A stretch of 64,000 nucleotides of DNA from Thermocrispum municipale DSM 44069 (lineage in GTDB: Bacteria; Actinomycetota; Actinomycetes; Mycobacteriales; Pseudonocardiaceae), in assembly GCF_000427825.1 (NCBI RefSeq), contig NZ_KE386595.1, positions 62,001 to 126,000 on the forward strand. Direction: 5' to 3'. Position numbers and translations under genes: made by a program. This document shows, one piece after another, positions 43,787-52,224 of the stretch. The notes beneath the pieces are model-generated. The model saw only the letters and a program-made list of their open reading frames with translations, was not told where the DNA came from and ran no database searches. Position 1 is the stretch's first letter, and each line of letters begins with the position of its first letter.

Positions 43787-44548
43787 TCAGGCCTGGACGA
43801 CCCGTGGCCCTGCCGCCTCGATCTCGGCGGCTGCTCCGTCGTCGATGCCGCTGTCGGTGATGAACGTGTCCACCTGGCTCAGTTCGCCGAACCGGGCGAA
43901 GTGGTCGTTGCCGACCTTGGTGTGGTCGGCCAGCAGCACCACCCGGCGCGCGGCCGTGATGGCCGCCCGCTTCACCATCGCCTCCGCAGTGTCCGGCGTG
44001 GTCAACCCGCGCTCCACCGACAGCCCGTTGGTGGCGATGAACGCCACGTCGACGAACGTCTCCTGCAGCGCGTGCAGCGCCCAGCTGTCCACCATCGCCA
44101 TGGTCCGGCCCCGCAGCCGGCCACCGACCAACATCAACGTCAGGTTCCGGCGCGTGCTCAACGTCGAGGCGATGATCAGCGAGTGGGTGACCACGGTCAG
44201 CTCGCGGTCCGCGGGCAGGATGTTGGCCAGCCGCGCGGTGGTCGTGCCTGCGTCGAGCAGGATCGCTCCCCCCGGCGGGACCTCGGCGAGCGCCGCTTTG
44301 GCGATGCGCTCCTTCTCCTCGGTCATCACGGTGTCCTTGGCCGCCACCGCGGGCTCGAACCCCAGCCGCTCGACCGGGATGGCGCCACCGTGCACGCGGC
44401 GCACCAGGCCATGGCGCTCCAACGCGGTCAGATCCCGGCGGACGGTCTCGGTCGTCACGTCGAACTCCTGCGCCAGGGCGGTCACGTCGACTCTGCCTTG
44501 ACTGCGCGCCCGCTCGAGGATCAGCTGTTGTCGTTCCTCGGCATACAT
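43787..44548 (-). CDS. DeoR-family sugar-phosphate-responsive repressor
   Basis: 253 residues. N-terminal HTH (RQQLILERARSQGRVDVTALAQEFDVTTETVRRDLTALERHGLVRRVHGGAI, residues 6-60) and a DeoR C-terminal sensor domain (AILLDAGTTTARLA, TVVTHSLIIASTL, VVLLADHTKVGN, ITDSG). Sugar phosphates are the usual effectors. It is divergent from the PfkB-PTS operon, whose intermediates (fructose-1-phosphate or similar) are obvious candidate inducers. Two TGTGA-type direct repeats lie 13-44 bp upstream of its ATG. Confidence 0.92.
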   Translation of the reverse strand: MYAEERQQLILERARSQGRVDVTALAQEFDVTTETVRRDLTALERHGLVRRVHGGAIPVERLGFEPAVAAKDTVMTEEKERIAKAALAEVPPGGAILLDAGTTTARLANILPADRELTVVTHSLIIASTLSTRRNLTLMLVGGRLRGRTMAMVDSWALHALQETFVDVAFIATNGLSVERGLTTPDTAEAMVKRAAITAARRVVLLADHTKVGNDHFARFGELSQVDTFITDSGIDDGAAAEIEAAGPRVVQA

Positions 44549-44560
44549 GCAGCACCACCT

Positions 44561-44592
44561 GTGATTACGCGTGAGGTTTTGTGAGTTTACGT
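44561..44592. promoter_or_regulatory. Putative DeoR operator (direct repeats)
   Basis: TGTGATTACGCGTG (44561-44574) and TGTGAGTTTACGTG (44581-44594) share TGTGA followed by TTACGxG and are 20 bp apart, two helical turns. Direct TGTGA/TTAC-type repeats are common DeoR-family sites. They lie between the repressor gene and the PTS operon. Confidence 0.5.
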
Positions 44593-44718
44593 GGGATCAC
44601 TGAACCGTTCAACCGCGACATGCCGGGTACAGGGAGACGGCCTGCCGCCGACAAACAGTGCCCTACCTGGGATTTCAAAGCGAAGCAAGCTAATCCAACA
44701 TAAAACTATGGAAAAACC

Positions 44719-44747
44719 TTGTAAACACAGATTTCCGGTGCTACGGT
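44719..44747 (+). promoter_or_regulatory. Putative promoter of the PfkB-PTS operon
   Basis: TTGTAA (44719-44724), exactly 17 bp spacer, TACGGT (44742-44747), in an AT-rich stretch unusual for this window. Transcription would begin about 30 bp before the GTG start of the kinase gene. Confidence 0.45.
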
Positions 44748-44784
44748 CGGTCCACCCACGAACCGCGAGACCGGAGGAGGCAGC

Positions 44785-45783
44785 GTGGGAGAAGGGGCAG
44801 CGGTTCGGTCGCGACGCGGTCCGGGTCGGGCGGAAGGCACGATCCTGACGGTCACCCTGAACCCGAGCGTCGACCGCACGGTCGAGGTCGCCAGCCTCAA
44901 GCGCGGCGCGCTGATCCGCGCGACCGGAGGTCACGTCGAAGCGGGCGGCAAGGGCATCAACGTCACCAGGGCGCTGTCGGCGCACCGCATCTCGTCGTGC
45001 GCGGTGGTGGCGGTCGGCGGCGCCGAGGGCCAGCACCTGGCCGCCATGCTGGAGGCGGACGACGTCCGCTCGGTGCTGATCTCGGTCGCCCACCCCACCC
45101 GGTCGAACATCAGCGTCGTCGAGCCGGACGGCACGCTCACCAAGATCAACGAACGTGGCGCGGCGTTGAGCGCCGACGAGCTCGCGCAGATCCAAGACGG
45201 CGTCATCAGCCAGCTCTCCAGCGCGGGCTGGGTGGTCGTCGCCGGGAGCGTGCCGGAAGGCGTGCCCCACGAGTACTACGGCTCACTGGTGCGCCAACTG
45301 CGCGCACACGACGTGAAGATCGCGGTCGACACCAGTGGCCCCGCGCTGTCCGCCGCCATCGCCGAAGGCCCGGACCTGATCAAGCCGAACCGATCCGAGC
45401 TGCAGGAGGCGACCGGTCGCGAGGTGCTCACCCTCGGCGACGCGGTGGCGGCGGCGCGGATGTTGCAGGACGCGGGCGCGGGCTCGGTACTGGCGAGCCT
45501 AGGCCCGGACGGCGCCGTCCTGGTCGAGCCGGGCGGCGCGGCGTGGCACGGCGAAGCAAAAGCGGTGCCGCGCAGTTCGGTCGGCGCCGGTGACGCGATG
45601 CTCGCCGGGTTCCTGGCAGGCGGCGGCACCGGGCCGCAGGCGCTGACCGAAGCACTGGCGTGGGCCGCCGCGGCCGTGTCGCTGCCCGGCACCCGCATGC
45701 CCACACCGGACGACGTCACCACCGACGTGGTGACCATCCACCCCTCGATCGCGGCCGACCGGCTCCTGGTCGACCACAACTAA
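44785..45783 (+). CDS. 1-phosphofructokinase-type PfkB sugar kinase
   Basis: 332 residues, GTG start with GGAGGAGG 5 bases upstream. PfkB signature 1 as GGKGINVTRAL (54-64), the LNPSVDRTVEV start of FruK/LacC enzymes, KPNRSEL and the catalytic GAGDAMLAGFL near residue 268. The family phosphorylates fructose-1-phosphate or tagatose-6-phosphate to the bisphosphate. An N-terminal extension of about 19 residues precedes the usual start. First gene of an operon with a mannitol-type PTS, so it should phosphorylate the ketose phosphate produced downstream. Confidence 0.88.
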   Translation: MGEGAAVRSRRGPGRAEGTILTVTLNPSVDRTVEVASLKRGALIRATGGHVEAGGKGINVTRALSAHRISSCAVVAVGGAEGQHLAAMLEADDVRSVLISVAHPTRSNISVVEPDGTLTKINERGAALSADELAQIQDGVISQLSSAGWVVVAGSVPEGVPHEYYGSLVRQLRAHDVKIAVDTSGPALSAAIAEGPDLIKPNRSELQEATGREVLTLGDAVAAARMLQDAGAGSVLASLGPDGAVLVEPGGAAWHGEAKAVPRSSVGAGDAMLAGFLAGGGTGPQALTEALAWAAAAVSLPGTRMPTPDDVTTDVVTIHPSIAADRLLVDHN

Positions 45784-45812
45784 CTGCTCGCCCACCCACC
45801 GCAGGAGACACC

Positions 45813-46949
45813 ATGACTCGAGCAGATGAGGCGACGTCGCCGACACCGGCCGATCAGCCGGCGGAAAGCAGAATGTCCCGCGCCAAGACCGCGATCCAAC
45901 GGTTCGGCGGCAACCTGGCCGGCATGGTCATGCCGAACATCGGCGCGTTCATCGCATGGGGCCTGATCACCGCGTTGTTCATCCCGACCGGGTGGTGGCC
46001 GAACGAGACGCTGGCCCAGCTGGTCGACCCGATGATCAAGTTCCTGCTCCCGGTGTTGATCGGCTACACCGGCGGCAAGCTGGTGCACGACCAGCGCGGC
46101 GCCGTGGTCGGCGCGGTGGCCACCGTGGGTGTCGCGGTCGGCAGCGATGTGCCGATGTTCCTCGGCGCGATGATCGTCGGCCCGCTCGGTGGCTGGCTGA
46201 TCAAGCTGTTCGACACCAAGATCGGGCATCGCGCCTCGTCGTCGTTCCGGATGCTGGTGGACAACTTCAGCGCGGGCATCATCGGCGGGTTGCTGGCCGT
46301 GGCGGGCATGCTGGCGATCGGCCCGGTCGTCCGCACGCTGACCGGATGGCTGGGCGACGGCGTGCAGTTCCTGGTGGACAACGCCCTGCTGCCGTTGGCG
46401 TCGCTGATCATCGAGCCCGCCAAGGTGTTGTTCCTCAACAACGCCATCAACCACGGCGTGCTCAGCCAGCTCGGCGTCTCCGAGTCGGCCCAGACCGGCA
46501 AGTCCATCTACTTTTTGATGGAGACCAACCCCGGTCCCGGCCTGGGCATCCTGATCGCCTGCCTGCTGTTCGGGCCGCGGATGATGCGCGCATCGGCCCC
46601 CGGCGCGATGATCATCCACTTCTTCGGCGGCATCCACGAGATCTACTTCCCGTACGTGCTCGCCCGGCCGCGGCTGATCCTGGCGGCGATCGCCGGTGGC
46701 GCGTCCGGCGTGCTCACGTTCTTCCTGTTCGAAGCGGGCACCACGGCCACCCCGGCCCCCGGCAGCATCATCGCGCTCATGGCGGTGACGCCGAAGGGTG
46801 GACACCTCGGCGTGCTGGCGGGCGTGGCGGTGGCAACGCTGGTGTCGTTCCTCGTGGCGTCGCTACTGCTGGGCTTCGGCCGCGCGGAGAAGGCTCGGGA
46901 ATTGCAGGAACAGGTCGCGGCCGGCGGACCGGTCGACGACAAGCGCTGA
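45813..46949 (+). CDS. PTS mannitol-type EIIC permease
   Basis: 378 residues from ATG at 45813 (GCAGGAG 6 bases upstream). Multi-helix membrane protein with MtlA-IIC blocks: FGGNLAGMVMPNIGAFIAWGLITALFIPTGWWPN, the conserved LFLNNAINHGVLSQLG, FGGIHEIYFPY (GIHE motif contacting substrate), and a short basic C-terminal tail. No fused IIB or IIA; these are the next two genes. Imports and phosphorylates a hexitol, most likely mannitol. Confidence 0.93.
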   Translation: MTRADEATSPTPADQPAESRMSRAKTAIQRFGGNLAGMVMPNIGAFIAWGLITALFIPTGWWPNETLAQLVDPMIKFLLPVLIGYTGGKLVHDQRGAVVGAVATVGVAVGSDVPMFLGAMIVGPLGGWLIKLFDTKIGHRASSSFRMLVDNFSAGIIGGLLAVAGMLAIGPVVRTLTGWLGDGVQFLVDNALLPLASLIIEPAKVLFLNNAINHGVLSQLGVSESAQTGKSIYFLMETNPGPGLGILIACLLFGPRMMRASAPGAMIIHFFGGIHEIYFPYVLARPRLILAAIAGGASGVLTFFLFEAGTTATPAPGSIIALMAVTPKGGHLGVLAGVAVATLVSFLVASLLLGFGRAEKARELQEQVAAGGPVDDKR

Positions 46950-46968
46950 GGAGAAGGACGGAACGCAG

Positions 46969-47277
46969 ATGAGCACTTTGGACGCTTCCACGATCAAGAA
47001 GGTCATCGTCGCGTGCGACGCCGGGATGGGCAGCAGCGTCATGCTGGCCGGCCAGCTGTCGTCGGCACTGGCGCCGTACTCGGTGAAGGTGCAGCACGCG
47101 CCGGTGAACCAGATCCCGGACGACGCCGACGTGGTGCTGTGCCAGCAGGGTCTGGTCGCCCGCGCCAAGGCGGTCAAGCCGGACAAGCCGGTGCTGGGCT
47201 TCACGATGTTCCTCGGCGACCCGGTGTTCGACAAGCTGCAGAAGGCGATCCGGGACGGCGGTGACCTTGAGTACTGA
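46969..47277 (+). CDS. PTS EIIB component, mannitol type
   Basis: 102 residues. Phosphocysteine loop VACDAGMGSSVMLAG with Cys16, followed by HAPVNQIP and VLCQQGLVARA, the IIB-Mtl pattern. It accepts phosphate from EIIA and passes it to the sugar in EIIC. Starts 19 bp after eIIC with GGAGAAGGA upstream; overlaps the EIIA start. Confidence 0.92.
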   Translation: MSTLDASTIKKVIVACDAGMGSSVMLAGQLSSALAPYSVKVQHAPVNQIPDDADVVLCQQGLVARAKAVKPDKPVLGFTMFLGDPVFDKLQKAIRDGGDLEY

Positions 47278-47716
47278 CACGCTGTCCGCGGAAGCCATCC
47301 GGCTCGGCGCGACCGCGAAAGACCGGGCCGAGGCGATCGAGCAGTGCGGACGCCTGCTGGTCGACCTCGGCGCGGTGGAGGAGCCGTACGTCGCCGCGAT
47401 GCACGAGCGGGAGAAGGCCGTGTCCACGTTCGTCGGCGAAGGGGTGGCCATCCCGCACGGCACGAACGAGGCGCGGCAGTACGTCAAGCGAACCCAGCTC
47501 GCGGTCGTCCAGTACCCCGACGGTATCGACTGGGGCGCCGGGACGGTGCACCTGTGCGTGGCGATCGCGGCCTCGGGTGAAGAACACGTCGAGGTGCTGG
47601 CGGCGCTGTCGAAGGTGTTGATGGACGAACAGAAGGCGGCCGCGCTGCGGACCGCCACCGACGCGGCGACGGTCCTGTCGCTGTTGGGCAACGATCAGCA
47701 GGAGGCACACGCATGA
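47261..47716 (+). CDS. PTS EIIA component, mannitol/fructose type
   Basis: 151 residues with the phospho-histidine His66 in GEGVAIPHGTNEAR and a LGA…VAAMHEREKAVSTF pattern of PTS_EIIA_2 domains. GTG at 47261 gives a 17-bp overlap with eIIB; TTG at 47267 is an alternative. Its stop overlaps the dehydrogenase ATG by 4 bp. Confidence 0.93.
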   Translation: MTLSTDTLSAEAIRLGATAKDRAEAIEQCGRLLVDLGAVEEPYVAAMHEREKAVSTFVGEGVAIPHGTNEARQYVKRTQLAVVQYPDGIDWGAGTVHLCVAIAASGEEHVEVLAALSKVLMDEQKAAALRTATDAATVLSLLGNDQQEAHA

Positions 47717-48753
47717 AGGTCGCCCGGTTCTACGCGCCAGGCGAGATCAAGCTGGAGGACGCACCCGAGCCGAGCCCCGGCCCGGGCGAGGTGAAGCTGC
47801 GCGTGCGCAACTGCTCGACGTGCGGTACCGACGTGAAGATCTCCCGGCACGGCCACCACCACATCGTGCCGCCGCGCGTCATCGGCCACGAGATCGCAGG
47901 CGAGATCGTGGAGCTCGGTGAGGGCGTCACCGGATGGTCGGTCGGCGACGGTGTGCAGGTGATCGCGGCCATCCCGTGTGGCGAGTGCGTCGAGTGCCGG
48001 GCGGGCTGGTTGACCATCTGCCCGAACCAGGAGTCGATGGGCTACCACTACGACGGTGGTTTCGCCGAGTACATGATCGTGCCGCGCAAGGTGCTGAAGG
48101 TCGACGGGTTGAACCGCATCCCGGAGGGCCTGTCGTTCGCCGAGGCGTCGGTGGCCGAGCCACTGGCCTGCGTGCTCAACGGGCAGGAGCTGGCCGGTGT
48201 CGGTGCGGGCGACACGGTCGTGGTGGTCGGCGCCGGCCCGATCGGCTGCCTGCACGTCCGCCTGGCCCGTTCCCGCGGCGCCAAGCACGTGACGCTGGTG
48301 GAGCTGAACGCCGAGCGGCTGAAGGTGGCCGCCGACCTGGTGCAGCCGGACGCGGCCATCTGTCCGGCGGAGGTCGACCCGATCGACGAGGTGCTCAAGC
48401 TGACCGACGGCCGCGGGGCCAGCGTGGTGATCACCGCCGCGGCGTCCGGCAAGGCGCAGGAGGACGCGCTGAAGATGGTCGCCCGGCGCGGCCGGATCAG
48501 CTTCTTCGGCGGCCTGCCGAAGGACAATCCGATCATCGCGTGCGACTCGAACCTGGTGCACTACCGCGAGCTGACCATCGTCGGCGCGAACGGCTCCAGC
48601 CCGGCGCACAACAAGCGAGCGCTCGAGCTGATCGCCCGCGGCGAGGTGCCGGTGGCCGACCTGATCACCCACCGGCTGCCGCTGGACCGCGTGCTCGAGG
48701 CGATCGAGACCGTGGCCGACGGCAAGGCGATCAAGGTGACCGTCGAGCCGTGA
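47713..48753 (+). CDS. Zinc-dependent medium-chain (hexitol/hexitol-phosphate) dehydrogenase
   Basis: 346 residues, MDR superfamily. Catalytic zinc ligands Cys37 (CSTCGTDVK) and His59-Glu60 (GHE); structural zinc cysteines 89, 92, 95 and 103 (CGECVECRAGWLTIC); Rossmann motif VVVGAGPIGCLH. Resembles sorbitol, galactitol-1-phosphate and threonine dehydrogenases. No MtlD (polyol-specific long-chain dehydrogenase) is present, so this enzyme presumably oxidises the hexitol phosphate made by the PTS. Overlaps eIIA by 4 bp; 44 bp before HPr. Confidence 0.88.
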   Translation: MKVARFYAPGEIKLEDAPEPSPGPGEVKLRVRNCSTCGTDVKISRHGHHHIVPPRVIGHEIAGEIVELGEGVTGWSVGDGVQVIAAIPCGECVECRAGWLTICPNQESMGYHYDGGFAEYMIVPRKVLKVDGLNRIPEGLSFAEASVAEPLACVLNGQELAGVGAGDTVVVVGAGPIGCLHVRLARSRGAKHVTLVELNAERLKVAADLVQPDAAICPAEVDPIDEVLKLTDGRGASVVITAAASGKAQEDALKMVARRGRISFFGGLPKDNPIIACDSNLVHYRELTIVGANGSSPAHNKRALELIARGEVPVADLITHRLPLDRVLEAIETVADGKAIKVTVEP

Positions 48754-48797
48754 CGGCGAGTCCGGCACAGCGACACAGGGGAAAGAAGGGATAGACG

Positions 48798-49136
48798 ATG
48801 GCCGGCAACACGTTCCAGCTCGAGGTCACGGTCGGCTCCCGGGTCGGCCTGCATGCCCGCCCGGCGGCGGCCGTCGCGGGCGCGGCAGCCGAGGCCGCCC
48901 AGCGCGGCGTCGGTATCCGCATCGCCAAGCCGGGCGCCGACCCGGTCGACGCGGCCAGCATCCTCGGCCTGATGAGCCTGGGCGCCAAGCACGGCGACCA
49001 GGTGGTGTTGAGCACCGACGCCGACGACGCGGAGCAGGCCGAACGCGAGGTGCGGCAGCTCGCCGAGCTGGTCGCGCGCGACCTGGACGCCCCCGACGCC
49101 GAGACCGCCGCGAAGCAGGAGCCCGCGCAGCCGTGA
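48798..49136 (+). CDS. ptsH: Phosphocarrier protein HPr with C-terminal extension
   Basis: 112 residues. Phospho-histidine His19 in RVGLHARPAA; ASILGLMSLGAKHGDQV replaces the usual regulatory-serine block (S at the same place). Standard HPr ends near residue 90; the last about 20 residues (DAPDAETAAKQEPAQP) are an acidic, proline/alanine-rich tail. Stop overlaps the Enzyme I start by 4 bp. Confidence 0.94.
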   Translation: MAGNTFQLEVTVGSRVGLHARPAAAVAGAAAEAAQRGVGIRIAKPGADPVDAASILGLMSLGAKHGDQVVLSTDADDAEQAEREVRQLAELVARDLDAPDAETAAKQEPAQP

Positions 49137-50812
49137 CCGCAACGGAGCCAAGGGTGTTGACCGGCCTGGCGGCCAGCCCCGGTCTCGCGGTGGGCCCGGC
49201 ACGTCGGATGGTGCCGCCGCCGGAACTGCCCGCGACCGAACCGGCCGTCGACGACGCCGCGGCCGAGCTGGAGCGGGCGACGAAGGCGCTGGACGAGGTC
49301 GCGGAGTCGCTGGAGGCCACGGCCGCGCAAGCCTCCGGGGAAGCCGCTGGGGTGCTGGCCGCGCAGGCGATGATGGCGCGGGACCCGAGCCTGCGTGCCT
49401 CGGTGCAGCGTGCCGTCGACGCGGGCCGGGCCGCGCCGTGGGCGGTGCGGATCGCGGTCGGCCAAGCCCAGGAGATGATGCGGGCCGCGGGCGGCTACCT
49501 GGCCGAGCGGGCCAGCGACCTGGAGGACCTGGCGAACCGGACGATCGCCAAGCTGCTCGGCGTCGCCATGCCAGGGCTGCCGCAGCCGGAGGACCCGGAC
49601 GAGGCCTACGTGTTGTTCGCCGGCGACCTGGCTCCGGCGGACACCGCGACGCTGCCGGTCGACAAGGTGCTGGCCATCGTGACCGAACGCGGTGGGCCGA
49701 CCGGGCACAGCGCGATCATCGCGCGGGCCGCGGGTATCCCCGCCGTAGTCAGCTGCCCCGGAGCAGCCGATGTCGCCGACGGTGAAACGGTGATCGTGCG
49801 TGTGCAGGTCGGCGAGACGGCCGAGGTCGTCCGGCATCCGTCGGAGGACGAGGTGCAGGCCGCCGAGCAGCAACGCGCCGACCTGGCCGCCCGGCTGGCG
49901 GGCAGCAGTGGACCGGGTAGCACCGCGGACGGCCACCGCGTGCAGCTGCTGGCCAACGTCGGGTCGGTCGACAACCTGGAGGCCATCTCCGGCGACTCGG
50001 ACGCCGAGGGTGTCGGGTTGTTCCGCACCGAGGTGTTGTTCCTCGACCGGGCCGCCGCGCCGACCGTCGACGAGCAGCGCGACGCCTACCGCAAGCTGTT
50101 GGCGGCGCTGCCCGGGCGGGACGTGGTGATCCGCACGCTGGACGCCGGTTCGGACAAGCCGCTGGCGTTCGTGCAGCTGGGTGATGAGCCGAACCCGGCG
50201 CTGGGTGTGCGGGGTTACCGCACCGCGTCGGTGCAGCCGCAGCTGTTGACCGACCAGCTCACGGCGATCGCGTCGGCGGCCGCGGAGACCGCGGCGAACG
50301 TGCGGGTCATGGCGCCGATGATCTCCACGCCGGAGGAGGCCGCGGCGTTCGTCGAGCAGGCGCGTAGCCATGGTCTGCCCAGTGTCGGCGTGATGATCGA
50401 GGTGCCCGCGGCGGCGCTGCGGATCGACGAGATCGCCGACGTGGTGGACTTCGTCAGCATCGGCACCAACGACCTGGCGCAGTACACGTTCGCCGCCGAC
50501 CGCCAGCTCGGCGACGTGGCGCACCTGCTCGACCCGTGGCAGCCCGGATTGCTGCAGCTCATCGCCCGCGTGGCGGAAGCGCTGCGCAGGCGGGACAAGC
50601 CGGTCAGCCTGTGTGGCGAGGCGGCGGCCGACCCGTTGCTGGCGCCGGTGCTCGCCGGGTTCGGGTTCACCAGCCTGTCGATGGCGCCGACCGCGATCCC
50701 CGCGGTGCGGGCCGCGCTGCGCGAACTCACTCTCGAGCAGTGCCGGGAGCGAGCCGAACGGGTGCTGGCGGCGTCATCGCCCGCCGAAGCCCGGGCGGCT
50801 GCGAAGTCCTGA
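49133..50812 (+). CDS. ptsI: PTS Enzyme I (phosphoenolpyruvate-protein phosphotransferase)
   Basis: 559 residues. Phospho-histidine His192 in ERGGPTGHSAIIARAAGIP; PEP-binding domain with GVGLFRTEVLFLDR, TLDAGSDKPL, GVRGYR, VGVMIEVPAAALRIDEIADVVDFVSIGTNDLAQY and SLCGEAAADP (the active-site cysteine). Uses PEP to phosphorylate HPr. Located with its own EII genes, unlike organisms in which ptsHI stands apart. The following 205 bp (50813-51017) show no gene or clear motif. Confidence 0.96.
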   Translation: MTATEPRVLTGLAASPGLAVGPARRMVPPPELPATEPAVDDAAAELERATKALDEVAESLEATAAQASGEAAGVLAAQAMMARDPSLRASVQRAVDAGRAAPWAVRIAVGQAQEMMRAAGGYLAERASDLEDLANRTIAKLLGVAMPGLPQPEDPDEAYVLFAGDLAPADTATLPVDKVLAIVTERGGPTGHSAIIARAAGIPAVVSCPGAADVADGETVIVRVQVGETAEVVRHPSEDEVQAAEQQRADLAARLAGSSGPGSTADGHRVQLLANVGSVDNLEAISGDSDAEGVGLFRTEVLFLDRAAAPTVDEQRDAYRKLLAALPGRDVVIRTLDAGSDKPLAFVQLGDEPNPALGVRGYRTASVQPQLLTDQLTAIASAAAETAANVRVMAPMISTPEEAAAFVEQARSHGLPSVGVMIEVPAAALRIDEIADVVDFVSIGTNDLAQYTFAADRQLGDVAHLLDPWQPGLLQLIARVAEALRRRDKPVSLCGEAAADPLLAPVLAGFGFTSLSMAPTAIPAVRAALRELTLEQCRERAERVLAASSPAEARAAAKS

Positions 50813-51017
50813 CGGTCCGCCGCACGGGCAGGTCGACCGTCGCGGCGTCTGCCGGTCTGCGCGCAGCGTATCGGCGGTTACCACGCCCTCCTGCTTCGCG
50901 GGCCGATCGCACACTGCGTAGGCCCCAGATTCGCACCAGCCCGGAAACGCGTGTGCCGACGGTGACCGCATCGCGCAGGCCGGCGGCCGTCGCACCGCGG
51001 CGCGCACCACGTCGCCG

Positions 51018-51656
51018 CTACAGCACCCCGGCCCGCATCGCATACGCCACGGCGTGCGTGCGGTTGCGCAGGTTAAGCCGCTCCAGCAGGCCGTGCACGA
51101 TGTTCTTCACCGTGCGCTCGGAGTAGCACAGTTTGGCGGCGATCTCGGCGGTGTCGCAGCCTTCGGCGAGCAACCGCAGCAGCGCCCGCTCGCGCGGCGT
51201 CAGCTGGGGCGCGTTCTCCCCGCCAGGCTGCAGCAGACCGCGCGAAACCCGGTCGAGCTGTTCGACCAGCCGCACCGTTTCCTCTTCGGGAGGCAACGGA
51301 CCGGCCGCGGCGGTGCGCACGGCCTGCCGCAGTTCTTCCCCGGTCAGCCCGGCGGCGGGCAGCACCGTGAACACCCGGTAGCGCACCGCCGACGGCACAT
51401 CGAGGCCCTCCAGGTCGTTGAGCACCAGCACGGTGCGGGCCTTGCCGAACTGGGCGATCTTGGCGAGCATCTCGTTGGTCTTGGTGTCCACCCGCTCGGC
51501 GACCACCACCGCGACATCGGCCTCGGCGAGCCGCAACGGCGGCACGACGACCAGCTCGGGATCGGTCTTGTTCGCCTTACCACCGGACACGAGGTGGATG
51601 ACGCCTCGCTGCCGCCACGGGTCAGCGGCACACACCGTCAGGGCCAGACGCTTCAT
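51018..51656 (-). CDS. LuxR-type regulator with degenerate receiver domain
   Basis: 212 residues from ATG at 51656 (GGAGGAA just upstream). C-terminal LuxR HTH (LTPRERALLRLLAEGCDTAEIAAKLCYSERTVKNIVHGLLERLNL, about 150-195). The N-terminal about 130 residues look like a receiver fold (VAVVVAERVDTKTNEMLAKI, TVLVLNDLEG) but lack the acidic pair and a phospho-acceptor aspartate at the proper strand end. Clearly paralogous to the protein at 60566-61189, sharing AEIAAKLCYSxRTVKN and RLNLRNRxHAVA. Ligand-responsive or constitutive activation is therefore likelier than phosphorylation. Confidence 0.85.
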   Translation of the reverse strand: MKRLALTVCAADPWRQRGVIHLVSGGKANKTDPELVVVPPLRLAEADVAVVVAERVDTKTNEMLAKIAQFGKARTVLVLNDLEGLDVPSAVRYRVFTVLPAAGLTGEELRQAVRTAAAGPLPPEEETVRLVEQLDRVSRGLLQPGGENAPQLTPRERALLRLLAEGCDTAEIAAKLCYSERTVKNIVHGLLERLNLRNRTHAVAYAMRAGVL

Positions 51657-51733
51657 GATTCCTCCGCGGGAGCCGTCCGGTCGGTCTCGACCCCAGCTTC
51701 CGCGAACGACCTTCATGAAATCTGTTCGCGTCT

Positions 51734-52012
51734 TCACGTGGTCATGAAGGGTCCGGTCAGTCCGTCGAGTTTCGCCTGCTCAAGCAGCTCCAATGAGGCC
51801 CGCAGATGGTCGAGACAGGCGGGCATGTCGTCCCGTTCCAACGCGCGCAGCGCTTCCTCGCCGCGAGTGAGCCCGGCCAGGACGTCCAGATAACGCTCCC
51901 CCGCCTGCGCGTCCCGCTGCTGATCCACCGACAGCTGCAGCAGTTCGATCTGCCTGGCGAGCCGATCGGCCAGCAGGCGATGTGGGCTGAGGCCTCGCGG
52001 CGAAGCGGTCAT
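51734..52012 (-). CDS. Small helical hypothetical protein (92 aa)
   Basis: Start at ATG 52012 with GGAAGGAG 7 bases upstream. All-alpha, heptad-like sequence (LADRLARQIELLQLSVDQQRDAQAGERYLDVLAGLTRGEEALRALERDD), no signal or membrane segment. No known family recognised. It lies 77 bp before the LuxR-type gene on the same strand, so the two may be co-transcribed, and is divergent from the sugar importer. Confidence 0.65.
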   Translation of the reverse strand: MTASPRGLSPHRLLADRLARQIELLQLSVDQQRDAQAGERYLDVLAGLTRGEEALRALERDDMPACLDHLRASLELLEQAKLDGLTGPFMTT

Positions 52013-52123
52013 CGCCAACTCCTTCCCGCCCGTGCCTACCCAAGACGACCACTATGACGCCGCGCCCGCCGAGCGGGATGCGCGCGGCGGCAAGCGAAAA
52101 TCGTCGGTACCGCAGCCGTGCCC

Positions 52124-52136
52124 GAAAGGACCTTTC
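52124..52136. promoter_or_regulatory. Inverted repeat upstream of CebE-like gene
   Basis: GAAAGG / CCTTTC with a single central A, about 89 bp before the lipoprotein ATG and 111 bp before the small divergent gene. It is followed directly by a 22-bp alternating purine-pyrimidine tract (52137-52158). No typical CebR (TGGGAGCGCTCCCA-like) site is seen here. Confidence 0.35.
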
Positions 52137-52224
52137 TGCGCACGCGCGCACGCGCGCGAGAGGTCGCCGGGCGGGTGCTGTGGCAAAATTCGCTCTCGGC
52201 ACGCCGCGGGAGAGAGGCTCGTCG

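Noticed and set aside
44549-44784. A riboswitch or small RNA in the AT-rich DeoR/PfkB intergenic region
   Set aside because: No conserved aptamer motif could be recognised; the AT-richness is explained by divergent promoters and operator repeats.
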